This document shows, one piece after another, positions 44,349-54,700 of a DNA stretch of 64,000 nucleotides. The DNA is from JASHPR01 sp963749145 (GTDB lineage: Bacteria; Actinomycetota; Actinomycetes; Streptosporangiales; Streptosporangiaceae). The position numbers and the translations under genes are program-made. The first letter of the stretch is position 1, and each line of letters opens with the position of its first letter. The stretch is taken from assembly GCA_963749145.1 (NCBI GenBank), contig CAVVLN010000001.1, forward strand, positions 1,550,001 to 1,614,000, in the 5' to 3' direction. The notes under the pieces are model-generated. The model was not told the DNA's origin. It was given only the letters and a program-made list of their open reading frames with translations, and did not search any database.

Positions 44349-46142
44349 TTACGAAACGGATTCGGATTGGCTCAAGCCGATTCGCTCCCATCGCGCCCGG
44401 GTGACCAGCCGCCGGCACAGGCGCGGGACGGAGAACACCGAAAGCAGTCCGCCGGTGACGGCCCCCCAGGCGAAGAACACCCAGGTGGTGTGGCCCATTA
44501 CCACGGCGACGACCATGCCGCCGGCGATGATGGCGGCGAGCGCCAGATGCGGCTTGAACACATTCAGCTCGTCATCTTCGCCGCCCTGGCCGGGTGCGTC
44601 GCCCTTCGGGGTCGTCTTGAAGGTCACCCGCCTGTTGCGCACCACGCCCGCCAGCGCCAGGAAATAGATCGGTATGACCGTGACCGTGAGCAATCGCCCG
44701 GCCCAGAGCATTCCGCGCTCTTCCCTGGGCCGCACGTTGTACCTTTGCAGCCAGAACAGCATCAGCTGCCGCCACGCCAGCAACGGCACGTACCACACGA
44801 CCAGCTGCGGGATCTGAATCTTGGCGGGAACCCAGCCGAAAGTGTAGTAGATCATCAGCAGCAGAACCGCCGTGGCCATCGTCAGGCCGCTGAAGTAGAA
44901 CTGTTCCATCAGGAAGTAATATAATGAATGGTTCAGGCGCATTCTTATGTTGATTCGCGGTGTGTGGGTGAAGAAGATATTCATGCACCCGAACGCCCAT
45001 CTGTACTGCTGGTTGAAATAGGAAGCCCAGGTTGTCGGGCCTTCCCCCACCGCGAGCGGTTCCGCCACGTAGACGCTCTCCCACCGGTCGGCATGGAATC
45101 GCTTGCCCGTGGCCAGGTCTTCGGTGAGGTGACCCTGATACCACCCGATGTCCCGCAGGGCGGCGACGCGCACGACGTGATTGGCCCCGATCAGCAGCGT
45201 CATCCGGCGCCGGCTGAGCGCTCGCATGATCGGGCCGTAGAACAGATAGGTCTGCTGGGCCGCCCCGCGAGCGATCCAGTTGTCGAGGTTGCCGTAGATC
45301 TGCGGCGTGCCGACGAAGGCGACCCGCGGGTTGCGGAAGTGCCCGATCGTCCGGGTCAGGAAGTCTCTGCGCACCTTGAAGTCGCTGTCCACCTGGGCGA
45401 CGACGTCGTACCGGGAGGCGTGGCACTCGTACCACGCGTTGTGGTTGCCTGCCTTGCTCTTGGCCAGGAAGCGCCCTCGCTGGGTGTTGTAGCAGGCCAT
45501 CCCGCTCCGGCTGAAGTGCTTCACGCCCAGCAGCTCGCACATCGCGCGGGCGCCCGGGTCGTTCCCCTCGTCGAGCAGCCAGGTGTCGTGCGGGTAGTCC
45601 GCGACGATCATGCTCGCGAGAGTCCGCCTGAGCATCTCAAGCGACTCACTGCCGGGGACGAACGTCGTGATGAACGCGACCCGCAGCCCGCGGGGTGGTG
45701 GCGGGGATTCCTCCTGCGTCTCCACCTGGCTGCAGATGAGCCAGCCGAGGATGTCCATGACCTGGCGGTGCCAGACCACGAACGTGAGCCCGGCGAACAG
45801 GAGAAGGTCCCCGGCATCAAAGCCGGTGCCGAAGTCCCGCGGCAGGCGTGCCAGGCTGAACCAGTAGAAGGCGAACCTGACGGCCAGCGCCAGACCGACC
45901 GTGGTCAGCAGCGCGTTGAGGACCAGCTGGCGCGACGGCAGCGCGCTGGCCGACCGGCGCGCGTGGCTTCGGGGCCGCGGCCGCAGGATGGGGACCGGCC
46001 TGGCCGCCTCCGCAATGGCTACCAGCGTGGCCAGCCCGGCCGCCTGGCTCTCGGCCCTGGCCTGGGGCGGGCCGGGCGGCTCGGGGAAGGGCTGATCCCC
46101 ATGAGAACGCTCTCCGCCAGTAGATAATAGATCTGTCGTCAT
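44349..46142 (-). CDS. Cellulose-synthase-like GT2 glycosyltransferase
   Basis: 597 residues from ATG 46142 (AGGAAG 7 bases upstream). Two N-terminal helices (about 75-130) precede the GT2 domain with VDSDFKVRRDF (DxD), HLTEDLATGKRF (catalytic Asp) and FNQQYRWAFG (QxxRW); four to five helices follow and it ends in a short cytosolic tail. It should polymerise a beta-linked hexose and extrude it through the membrane. The frame is open upstream without a stop into the neighbouring GT2 pseudogene. Confidence 0.85.
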   Translation of the reverse strand: MTTDLLSTGGERSHGDQPFPEPPGPPQARAESQAAGLATLVAIAEAARPVPILRPRPRSHARRSASALPSRQLVLNALLTTVGLALAVRFAFYWFSLARLPRDFGTGFDAGDLLLFAGLTFVVWHRQVMDILGWLICSQVETQEESPPPPRGLRVAFITTFVPGSESLEMLRRTLASMIVADYPHDTWLLDEGNDPGARAMCELLGVKHFSRSGMACYNTQRGRFLAKSKAGNHNAWYECHASRYDVVAQVDSDFKVRRDFLTRTIGHFRNPRVAFVGTPQIYGNLDNWIARGAAQQTYLFYGPIMRALSRRRMTLLIGANHVVRVAALRDIGWYQGHLTEDLATGKRFHADRWESVYVAEPLAVGEGPTTWASYFNQQYRWAFGCMNIFFTHTPRINIRMRLNHSLYYFLMEQFYFSGLTMATAVLLLMIYYTFGWVPAKIQIPQLVVWYVPLLAWRQLMLFWLQRYNVRPREERGMLWAGRLLTVTVIPIYFLALAGVVRNRRVTFKTTPKGDAPGQGGEDDELNVFKPHLALAAIIAGGMVVAVVMGHTTWVFFAWGAVTGGLLSVFSVPRLCRRLVTRARWERIGLSQSESVS

Positions 46143-47751
46143 TTGACTACTTCCTGTGATCAGATAAGAGCGACCTTGAACGTGCCGCGCGGCCGGCGCG
46201 GGATGGCTGTCAGCGCTGCCAGGCGGCTCCCGGGGGGCGGCGGGGGCGCTGCTGCAGTCCTTGCCTGGCCGCACGACCCGCATGACCGCGGCCAGGTTCG
46301 CCAGCCCGAAAAGCGCGAGGACGGCGAACCGGATGGACATGGTCTGCTCGATGCGCCAGCCGGCCAGCGCCACCCAGGCGACGGCCAGCGTCCCGTTCCA
46401 TGCGCAGACCGCCTTGCGGAACCTGCGGCTGGCGTCCTTGGGGCCGCGCGAGGGGGCCCAGGCCATCACCTTGCCACGGGCAAAGTCCCAGATGGCCAGG
46501 ACCTGGGCCCAGCCCACGGCGATGGCCAGCGGCCACACATGGACCGACCAGCGAGAGTTATGCCACAGCGGGTAAATGACCGCGCCCGTGATCACGACGG
46601 GAACGAGCAGGATCGCGTTGCGCAGCTGCACTTCCTGCGGAAGCAGCGCCAGCAGGGTAATGGGGATCAGGGGCAGGATCAGGGTGCGCAGGGCGGTGGT
46701 CAGGTTCCAGAGCCACCCGGCGATATAAGGCATGCGGCAGCGCCAGGGCATATTGACCCGCCACATGTGATGCGTCCAGATCAGCGAAGACGCTCCGCAG
46801 CACCACCGGTACTGCTGGCGCATGAACGGGTCGATCTCGGCCGGGCACACCCCGGCCGCGAGCGGGATCGGGAGGTAAACCAGCCGGTAGCCGGCGTAAC
46901 GCATGTCCAGGCCGGTGTGAGAGTCCTCGGCGTACGGGATCTCCGTGAACCCGCCCGCGGCGTCTAACGCCGCCCGCCGGTAGACGGCGTTGGAGCCGAC
47001 GCACAGCGCGGAGCCGAACCGGTCCCGCGATACCTGCACGACCCGGTAGAAGACCTCCAGCGTGGCCCCGGCCGCCCGCTCAACCCAGGTCTGGTTCCGG
47101 TTCACGCGGAAGAACTGCGGAGTCTGGACCAGCCCGGTCCCCGGGTCGTCCATGTAGGGCAGTGTCTCGGCTAGGAAGTCGGGCCGGGGCCGGAAGTCGG
47201 CATCGAAGATCACCACATGCTCGCCTTGCGTACATCGCAACCCGTAGGCCAGATTGCCCCGACTTCTTGTGGTAGCCGGGGTCAGGACGACGTACGTACT
47301 TGAAACCGAAGGAGTCGGCCATGGACCTTATCTCAGCCGCGCCTGGGCCGTCGTCAAGCACAAAGGCCTGGGCGAAGCCCGGATAGGCGTGGACGAGCTC
47401 GAACACGCCGGTCCAGGTGTTGCGCAGCACCTCGATCGGCTCGCCGCAGATCGGCAGGAAGATGTCTATGGTCGGGCCAGGCCGGCGGATTCCACGCTGC
47501 TAACCCGGCGCTGCGTGCCCGGCCAGGTCGAAGCCGCGGCCGGCGAAGTTCACGGGCAGGCTGACCGCCTGGTAGGCGAGGAAGAGCGCCGTGTAGATCA
47601 TGAAGGGGTAGGCGACCGGGTTGCGGAACTCAAACCACGCCTGGGCCGCGATCGCGCAGACCGAGCTGAAAGTGAGAGCCCCGGTCAGAAACGGAAGCGA
47701 TCGCCAGGCATAGGACGTCTTCTCGGCGTCGTCAGGCGGTTCAGGAAGCAC
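46143..47751 (-). pseudogene. Second cellulose-synthase-like GT2 gene, frameshifted
   Basis: GTG at 47751 starts with two helices (WRSLPFLTGALTFSSVCAI). The protein is then broken by an in-frame TAG with compensating shifts at about 47490-47510, resumes at DIFLPICGEPIEVLRNTW, and shifts again at about 47254-47261 inside HKKSGNLAYGLRCTQGE. The rest is one clean frame with FDADFRPRPDF, YAEDSHTGLDMRYAG and RQQYRWCCGASS. After its last helix this frame runs straight into the downstream GT2 gene. It is probably inactive; the two GT2 enzymes were adjacent steps of one polysaccharide locus. Confidence 0.72.
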
Positions 47752-48862
47752 CGACGCCCTGGTAACGGTGACGCCCGCGCGGGGTCAGCGTCGGTAGCCG
47801 TCACCTCGGCCCGGCCTCGACGGGCAGCGCGCACCCAGATCAGGAAGTACCCGGTCGGTCGCGCTGGTCCGATAGGGGATAGCGGAGACGAGCCGATAGC
47901 CGCCGTACGCTCTGTATGGCCGACTGGATGATCTAGTCATAGCCGTCTGGATCTTTTGCTGTAGACGAGCGCAGATCAGGCTGAAGATAGCGATTCTGGA
48001 TGGCAGCGGCATAGGCTGCTGGCAGGGTGGTTGAGATATCTGCCCGGTCTTAGGGTCGCGCATAGGCGAAGTAGTAGTTGCTGGATCACCTCGCGCCAGT
48101 CGCAGCGAAGCTCGCCGAGGTAGTAGGCCTCGACGCTTGAGTCATCAATGAGAATGGGACCGGTGACGGACGGCAGTCGGTGCCCGGAGAGCGGCAATGA
48201 GCGGCGTCGCGGTCGGGCCACGCGGAGAAGTGGAAGGGTGCCAGGAACACTCCGGATACGGCCGCGAGATCAGCACCGCGGCCGCACTGGCACGCAGCGC
48301 GGCTCGGACTTTTAAGGCGGGGACCGCCGATGCGAGGGCCGCGATCCCGTATCCCGCGATCACGCAGCCGAACCAGGCGCCGTAGGCCACATGCTTGAAC
48401 AGGCTGGTGATCACATGGATACGGGCCTGCTCGACAGGGGCCAGGAAGACGGCAATGGCCAGGGACCATGCCAGGAGCTTTGGCCGGCAGGCTTTCCGCG
48501 GTGGTGAGCGACGGCCGCGCCGATGATCGCCAGCGCGGCCACGGCGCCGACCCATTTGCCGCTGACAAACAGGATTCCAGGAGCCGGGACGGTGCTCGTC
48601 TGCCGCGCGAAGGTCGTGAACGCTATCCCGTGCAGGTAGTTGGTACCTGCAGGCCAGTAATGCGCCACCGATCAGGATCGCTGTCGTCACCGATGTGGTG
48701 GCCGCGGCCGTGATGCCAGCGGCGCGGCCGTGCCGCTGCCAGATGAGCAGCAGGATGACGGTCACCACCACGGGGTCGAACAGCATGGCGGCATACTTGG
48801 CCGCATCGGCAACGGCCAGCGCGACGGCGGAAACGATCAGGGGATGAGCCGCCCCGGCTTCG
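47752..48862 (-). pseudogene. 3' part of an ArnT/PMT-like membrane glycosyltransferase
   Basis: Continues the protein that starts at 50883 beyond the IS. In changing frames it gives helices LIVSAVALAVADAAKYAAML, GKWVGAVAALAIIGAAV and YGAWFGCVIAGYGIAALAS, then the typical soluble end ILIDDSSVEAYYLGEL, YGGYRLVSAIPYRTSATDR and YFLIWVRAARRGRAEV. At least four frameshifts are needed. Without the IS the whole gene would be about 1.85 kb (~610 residues), the family length, so decay followed or accompanied insertion. Confidence 0.62.
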
Positions 48863-48871
48863 TTGGAGGCT
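48863..48871. repeat. IS3 terminal inverted repeat, left
   Basis: TTGGAGGCT followed by AC-GAT. The exact outer end is uncertain by about 5 bases. Confidence 0.65.
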
Positions 48872-49793
48872 ACGATGCTTTGGCTTCCAGGTCGATTATA
48901 GTATGGGCCTGGCCCATTAGCCAGTTTTTCTCGTATTCTGCCGGAGGGATATCCCCGCAGGCAGAGTGGAGCCTCTCGTTGTTGTACCAGGACACCCATT
49001 CCGCTGTCGCCACGGTAACGTCCCCGGCACCTTGCCACGGACCCTCGAAGTTGATAAGCTCCTTCTTGTACAGGGAATTCACCGCCTCCGCGGCCGCATT
49101 ATCATAAGAATCGCCTTTGCTGCCGACCGAGCGGACCGCCCCGATATCCTCCAGGCGCTGGGTATAACAGATCGATGTGTACTGCACGCCACGGTCAGAA
49201 TGATGAACCAGCTCATCGCCGATATGCTCCCGGCGCGACCAGATCGCCATCTCCAGCGCGTCCAGGGCAAGATCAGCCCGCAGGTGATCAGCGACCTGCC
49301 AGCCGACGATATTGCGGGAAAACAGGTCAGTGACGAACGCGGTGTACACAAACCCGGAGGCCGTGTCCACGTACGTGATATCAGCGACCCAGCGGCGGTT
49401 CGGCGCGGGCGCGGTGAAGTCACGTCCCAGCAGGTCAGCGGGCCGCTGGCCGGCGGCAGTCCAGGCACCGTCGTGCGCGGCTTCTTCCGCCTGGCCGAGA
49501 CCCCGGCGATGCCCAGCTCTCTCATCAGCCGCTCCACCGTGCACCGGGCCACCTCGATGCCCTCGCGCCGCAGCTGCAGCCACACCTTCCGCGCCCCGTA
49601 CACGCGGCGGCCCTTCTTCCGGTCTTCCCACACCCGCATGATCTCCTTCTTCAGCCACTCATCCCGCTGCTCGCGGCGGCGACGGCTGCACGCTCACGCT
49701 TCTTCGCCGCGTAATACGTGGAGGCGGGGAATTCCAGGACCGCGCAAGCCGGTTCCACCCCGAACCGGTCACGATGTGAATCGATGAACCCGA
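48870..49793 (-). pseudogene. IS3 transposase orfB (DDE), two frameshifts
   Basis: Pieces in order: an N-terminal part FIDSHRDRFGVEPACAVL; after a shift near 49680, KGRRVYGARKVWLQLRREGI with the HTH_21 region; after a shift near 49435, the rve integrase core NRRWVADITYVDTASGFVYT. The DDE triad is in place: Asp in VADITYV, Asp in HHSDRGVQYT and Glu in NAAAEAVNSLYKKEL. The catalytic core is uninterrupted but the full protein cannot be made as read. Confidence 0.78.
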
Positions 49794-50115
49794 CTAGCGC
49801 GGAAGCCTGGGGTCGAGTTCCCTCGCGAAATACGCACTCGCCGCCTTCAATATCTCATTGGCGCGGCGCAGCTCACGATTTTCGCTTTCCAGCTCGGCGA
49901 TCCGCCGCGAATCCTCCGTCGTAGTGCCCGGCCGCGATCCCGCCATCAATTTCCGCCTGCCGGACCCACGTCCGCAGCGCCTCCGGGTGAACACCCAGCT
50001 GCCGGGCCACCCGGGCGAGCTCACCACGGCCCTTCCCCTCCCGCTCACGGACCTCGAACACCATCTTCACCGCGCGCTCGCGCAGCTCCTCGGGATACTT
50101 CCGCTGTGCTGGCAT
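49794..50115 (-). pseudogene. IS3 orfA (HTH_Tnp_1), one frameshift
   Basis: ATG at 50115 reads RKYPEELRERAVKMVFEVRE and an HTH ending LGVHPEALRTWVRQAEIDGG. A missing base in a CGGCCGGGC run near 49935 shifts the frame. The usual C-terminal leucine zipper, IAELESENRELRRANEILKA, follows to a stop at 49794-49796. Confidence 0.75.
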
Positions 50116-50140
50116 GACTCTGCATCCTCCCAGGAATCAG

Positions 50141-50149
50141 AGCCTCCAA
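50141..50149. repeat. IS3 terminal inverted repeat, right
   Basis: AGCCTCCAA, exact inverse of the left copy, preceded by ATCAG. Confidence 0.65.
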
Positions 50150-50883
50150 GATCACCGGGGCGGTCCAGGAGGTACCTGCGCGGCCGACTGGGTGGCAACG
50201 GCGCGCACCCCTAGCCAGGTGGCAAGGGCGAGCAGGAAGAGTGCCATTGCGTCGTAGGTGGCGAGCGCCCCGAGGAATTGCACCGAACCGGTCCCTGCGA
50301 ACAGCCCGGCGGCGAACAGCGCAGCCCGGCGCCCGAACATCCTCCTGGTCACGCCGTACAAGAGCGCGGTCGCTCCGAGCATGAAGCACAGGGACAGGCT
50401 CCGGGCCGCGGCCAGGCCGCCCAGGGAATCAGCGATCGCCCCGAGCGGCGGGTAGATGACCGGAGCCCCGGAGAAGTACTCGGGAAAGGAAGCCGGCAGC
50501 CGGAGGCCGTGCAGCCAGTGCAACCATTCCAGGTGCCCAGACCACAGATACAGCGCCTCATCCTGATACGCCGTGTTGGTCCAGAACAGGCGCGCGGACA
50601 GAAGGACCTGGGCGGCGAGGATGCCCAGCAGCGGCCACGGCTCGGTAGCAAGGTGACGCCACGGCTGCCGCCTCGCGTCCGCGCGGCGCCGACGCGACGC
50701 CGCATGTTGTGCATTCGCGGGTGGGGCGACTGCGATGCCCTGGCGCGGCCCGGCCGTGGCGATGGGCTGAACCATTGCGGCCGCGCCAAGCGACCGCTGA
50801 ACCTCACGTCTGGGAGGTTGGGTGGCGAGGTCTGGACGACCCAGATGAAGGCGTAAAGGCGCGTCGTTGTCGTGCGTGGTCAC
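50150..50883 (-). pseudogene. 5' part of the ArnT/PMT-like glycosyltransferase, cut by IS3
   Basis: ATG at 50883. After a ~75-residue polar N-terminus and a first helix (LLGILAAQVLLSARLFW) comes the GT-C loop TNTAYQDEALYLWSGHLEW with the catalytic acidic residues, then YPPLGAIADSLGGLAAARSL and further helices. The frame ends at a stop formed at the IS junction (about 50152). Members transfer sugars from polyprenyl phosphate donors. With the GT2 pair downstream it formed a three-gene polysaccharide operon. Confidence 0.7.
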
Positions 50884-51241
50884 GGATCCTCGCCAGGTCT
50901 GCGCAGGTAGACGGACTCAGGGCACTGCGGCGGGTTGCCGCCCGGGCAGTCCGCTGTCGGTCGGGGAGCGCGGGCCCTGGTGAGTGGCCCGACTACGCTA
51001 GGCTATCGGATAGCTACATTTAGTGCTTAGGTTTAGCGGGGGTCAGATCCGCCCAGCGCACGGCCCACGTGGCCGAGCCGGGCCGTCCCGGACAGCACGC
51101 GTCCAGGGCGAAAACGTCGAAGCCGTGGAAGCCGCCCGGCCCGGCGGGCGACCGGTACCCCGGCCGCCCGCCGGACCGCGGCGGCGTCAGATCCCGGATC
51201 CGGGCCGGAATCACGGCGGCTGGTGCGAGGTTGGCACCGGC
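50884..51241. other. Intergenic region, no gene seen
   Basis: 358 bases between the divergent glycosyltransferase remnant and the DUF427 gene. A relatively AT-rich patch around 51005-51035 (GCTACATTTAGTGCTTAGG) may hold a promoter; no clear -35/-10 pair, palindrome or RNA gene was found. Confidence 0.4.
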
Positions 51242-51610
51242 ATGGCATCAGGACACACGATCACGATCACCCCGGCCGAACTCCATGTCGAGGTGACCCT
51301 GGGCGGCGAGAAGCTGGCCGAGTCCGACCGGCCGGTGCTGCTCGAGGAGACCGGGCTGCCGACGCGCTACTACCTGCCCCGGGACGACGTGCGCACGGAC
51401 CTGCTCAAGCCCACAGACTCCGCGACCACGTGCCCGTTCAAGGGCCAGGCCTCGTACTGGTCGGCTGAGGTCGGCGGCGAGGTCTACGAGGACGTCGTGT
51501 GGAGCTATGAGGCGCCGATCCCCCAGGCCGAGGGGATCGCCGGGCTGCTGTGCTTCTACCCCGACCGGGTCGAGCTGACCGTCAACGGCGAGGCCCAGGT
51601 CACCAGGTAA
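51242..51610 (+). CDS. DUF427 domain protein
   Basis: 122 residues from ATG at 51242. The family pattern is complete: TLGGEKLAESDRPVLLEETG, TRYYLPRDDVR, and ATTCPFKGQASYWSAEVGG. DUF427 proteins are small beta folds of unknown role, common in actinomycetes. It is convergent with dnaE2; the gap between them is a tandem repeat. Confidence 0.88.
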   Translation: MASGHTITITPAELHVEVTLGGEKLAESDRPVLLEETGLPTRYYLPRDDVRTDLLKPTDSATTCPFKGQASYWSAEVGGEVYEDVVWSYEAPIPQAEGIAGLLCFYPDRVELTVNGEAQVTR

Positions 51611-51644
51611 CGAGCCCCAGGTCACCAGGTAGCCGGACCCGGCC

Positions 51645-51782
51645 GCTACCGGAAGCGCCGTTGCCGGATGCGGCTGCTACCGGACGCGGCCGCTACCGGA
51701 AGCGCCGTTACCGGACGCGGCGTTACCGGATGCGGCCGCTACTGGACGCGTCGCTACCGGACGCGCCGCTACCGGAAGTCGC
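51645..51782. repeat. 15-16-bp tandem repeat, about nine copies
   Basis: Copies of GCTACCGGACGCGGCC and close variants (GTTACCGGATGCGG, GCTACCGGAAGCGCC) run head to tail. The last copy enters the dnaE2 stop region (51769). The unit alternates between 15 and 16 bases, so copy changes would alter the very end of dnaE2. Confidence 0.85.
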
Positions 51783-54700
51783 GGCTGCGGGCGGCGGCGA
51801 CCACGCGGAGCCGCCGCAGCCGGGCGGCGAGCAGGCTGACCGCCCCGTCCAGGCGTTCCACCCGGCCCAGGACGACCAGCGCGCTCGCTTCCATCGCCAG
51901 CCGCCGGTGCCGCTCCCAGACCGCGGGCGGGCAGATGATGTTGGCCATCCCCGTCTCGTCCTCCAGGCTCAGGAAGACCACCCCGCGGGCCGTGCCCGGC
52001 TGCTGCCGGTGCGTGACCAGCCCGGCCACCGTCACGTTCGCGCCGGGCCTGGCCGTCCTCAGTTCCGCCGCCCCGATCACGCCGCGGGCGGTCAGGCCGG
52101 GCCGGATGTGCTCGATCGGGTGGGTGCCGTAGGTGCCGGTCGCCCACAGGTCGGCGAAGGTCTCCTCGGCCGCGGTCATCGCCGGCAGCGGCGGCGCGGC
52201 CAGCCCGGGCGTGGTCCCGGGCAGCTGGCCGGGCCGGATCGTGGCCGCCGCCCCGGCCGCCCACAGCGCCTCGCGCCGGCCGATACCGAAGCAGCCGAAC
52301 GCGCCGGCCGTGGCCAGCGCCTCCAGGGCCGGGGCCGGCAGCCGGGTCCGGCGGGCGAAGTCCTCCAGATCCCGGTACGGCTGGCCCGCCACCACCGCCG
52401 CGGCTTTCTCGCCGAGGTTGCGCACCTCGGACAGGCCCAGCCGGATCGCGGGCTGGGCCGGAGCGGCCACGCTGGCCGGGGGGCGGCGGCGGGGGGGAGA
52501 CGGTGCGTTATGGCTGTCCTCGGATTTTTCCAGGGTGGCGAGGACGGCGCTGGCGTTGACGTCCACGCCGCGGACCTCGACGCCGTGCCGGCGCACGTCA
52601 CCGATCAGGCTGGCCGGGGCGTAAAAGCCCATGGGCTGGGCGCGGAGCAGGGCGGCGGTGAACGCCGCCGGGTAGTAGCACTTCAGCCACGCGCTGGCGT
52701 AGACCAGGTAGGCGAAGCTGATCGCGTGCGACTCGGGGAAGCCGTAGCTGGAGAAGGCCAGGATCTTGACGTAGATGTCCTCGGCCACCTGCGGCGGGAT
52801 GCCGTTAGCGGCCATCCCGTCCAGCAGCCGGGCGCGCAGCTCCTCGATCCGCTCCGGGGCCCGCTTCGAGCTCATCGCCTGCCGTAGCTGGTCCGCCTCG
52901 GTGGGCGTGAACGAGGCGCAGTCGATCGCGATCTGCATCATCTGCTCCTGGAACAGCGGCACCCCGAGGGTCTTGCCGAGCGCCTGGCGCATCGATTCGT
53001 GCGGCAAGTCGGCCAGCTCGTCGCCGCTCCGGCGGCGCATGTAGGGATGCACCGAGCCGCCCTGGATCGGGCCCGGCCGGATCAGCGCGACCTCGACGAC
53101 CAGGTCGTAGAACTTCCTCGGCCGCAGCCGCGGCAGCGTCGCCATCTGGGCCCGGGACTCGACCTGGAACACGCCGACGGTGTCCGCCTCGCACAGCATG
53201 TCGTAGACGGCGGGATCCTCCTGCGGGATCGAGTGCAGGCTCCAGCGCTCGCCGTGGCAGGCCTCGATCAGCTCGAGGCAGTCCCGCAGCGCCGTCAGCA
53301 TGCCCAGGCCGAGCAGGTCGAACTTGACCAGCCCGGCGTAGGCGCAGTCGTCCTTGTCCCACTGCAGCACGGTGCGGCCCGGCATCCGGGCCCACTCCAC
53401 CGGGCACACCTCACCCACCGGCCGGTCGCAGATCACCATCCCGCCGGAATGGATGCCCAGGTGGCGGGGCAGCCGCTGCATCCGGGCGGCCAGCCCGGTC
53501 ACGGCGGCCGGGACCCCCGCGTCAGGCGGGATCGGCTGGCCGGGGCCGTACTGGCGCGGCCCGGCCTGGCGCGCCCACACGTTCAGCTGCTCCGGGGCGT
53601 AACCGAGCGCCCGGCCCGCGTCCCGCAGCGCCATCCGCGGCCGGTAGGAGATCACGTTGGCGACCTGGGCCGCGTTGTCCCGGCCGTACCGGTCGTAGAC
53701 GTACTGGATCGCCTCTTCCCGGCGCTGGTGCTCGATGTCCAGGTCAATGTCGGGCGGCCCGTCCCTCCCCGCGGACAGGAAGCGCTCGAACAGGAGCCCG
53801 TGCCGGACCGGGTCCACGTTGGTGATCCCGAGCGCGTAGCAGACGGCCGAGTTGGCGGCCGATCCGCGGCCCTGGCACAGGATGCCCCGCCGCTCGCAGA
53901 ATTCGACGATGTCGTGGACGATCAGGAAGTAGCCGGGGAACCCCAGGTTCACGATGACGTCGAGCTCGCGGGCGATCTGGGCGTAGGCCCCCTCGATGCG
54001 CTCCGCGTGCGGCGGGCCGTACCGCTGCGGCGCCTTGACCTCGACCAGCTGGCGGAGCCAGCTGGCCTCGGTGGGGTAGTCCGGGGGAACCAGGAAGTCC
54101 GGCAGCCTCGGCGCGATCACGTGGAAGTCGAACGCGCAGTCCGCCGCGAGCCCGGTGGTCTGCTCTCGCACGCCGGGGTACCGGCGCAGCCGGTGCCCCG
54201 TCTCCGCGCCAGACCGCAGGTAGGCGGCGCCGGAGGCGGCCAGCCAGCCGTCCATCTCGTCCAGGCTGCGGCGGGCCCTGGTCGCGGCCAGCACCTGGGC
54301 CAGCCTCGCGTCCCTGGGCGAGGCGTAGTGCGCGTTGCCGGTGGCGATCACGGCCGTTCCCGTGCTCGCGCCCAGCTCGAAGAGGGCATCGTTGTGCTCG
54401 TCGTCGGCCGGCTGGTCGTGGCTGGTCAGCTCGATGCGGATGTTCTGGCGGCCGAACATGTCGGCCAGCGCACCGAGTTCCCTCGCGGCCGCCTCGGGAC
54501 CCCCGGCCGCGAGCGCCGCGGGCACGGCGCCCTTGCGGCATCCGGTCAGGATCACCCAGTGCCCGCCGTGGGCCTGGGCCAGGCCGGCCAGGTCGTAGAC
54601 CGGCCGACCCTTCTCGCCCCCGGTGAGCTGCGCGGTGCTGATCACCCGGCACAGCCGCCGGTACCCCTCGGGGTCGCGGGCCAGCACCAGCAGGTGCCGC

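Larger units (their letters stand above)
48863..50149 (-). mobile_element. IS3-family insertion sequence, degenerate
   Basis: About 1.29 kb bounded by TTGGAGGCT at 48863-48871 and its inverted copy AGCCTCCAA at 50141-50149; matching GAT follows two bases inside each end. It carries orfA and orfB in the IS3 layout with orfB in the -1 frame, but both have frameshifts. CCGG flanks the element on both sides if each end is extended by a few bases, a possible 4-bp target duplication. It interrupts a glycosyltransferase gene. Confidence 0.82.
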
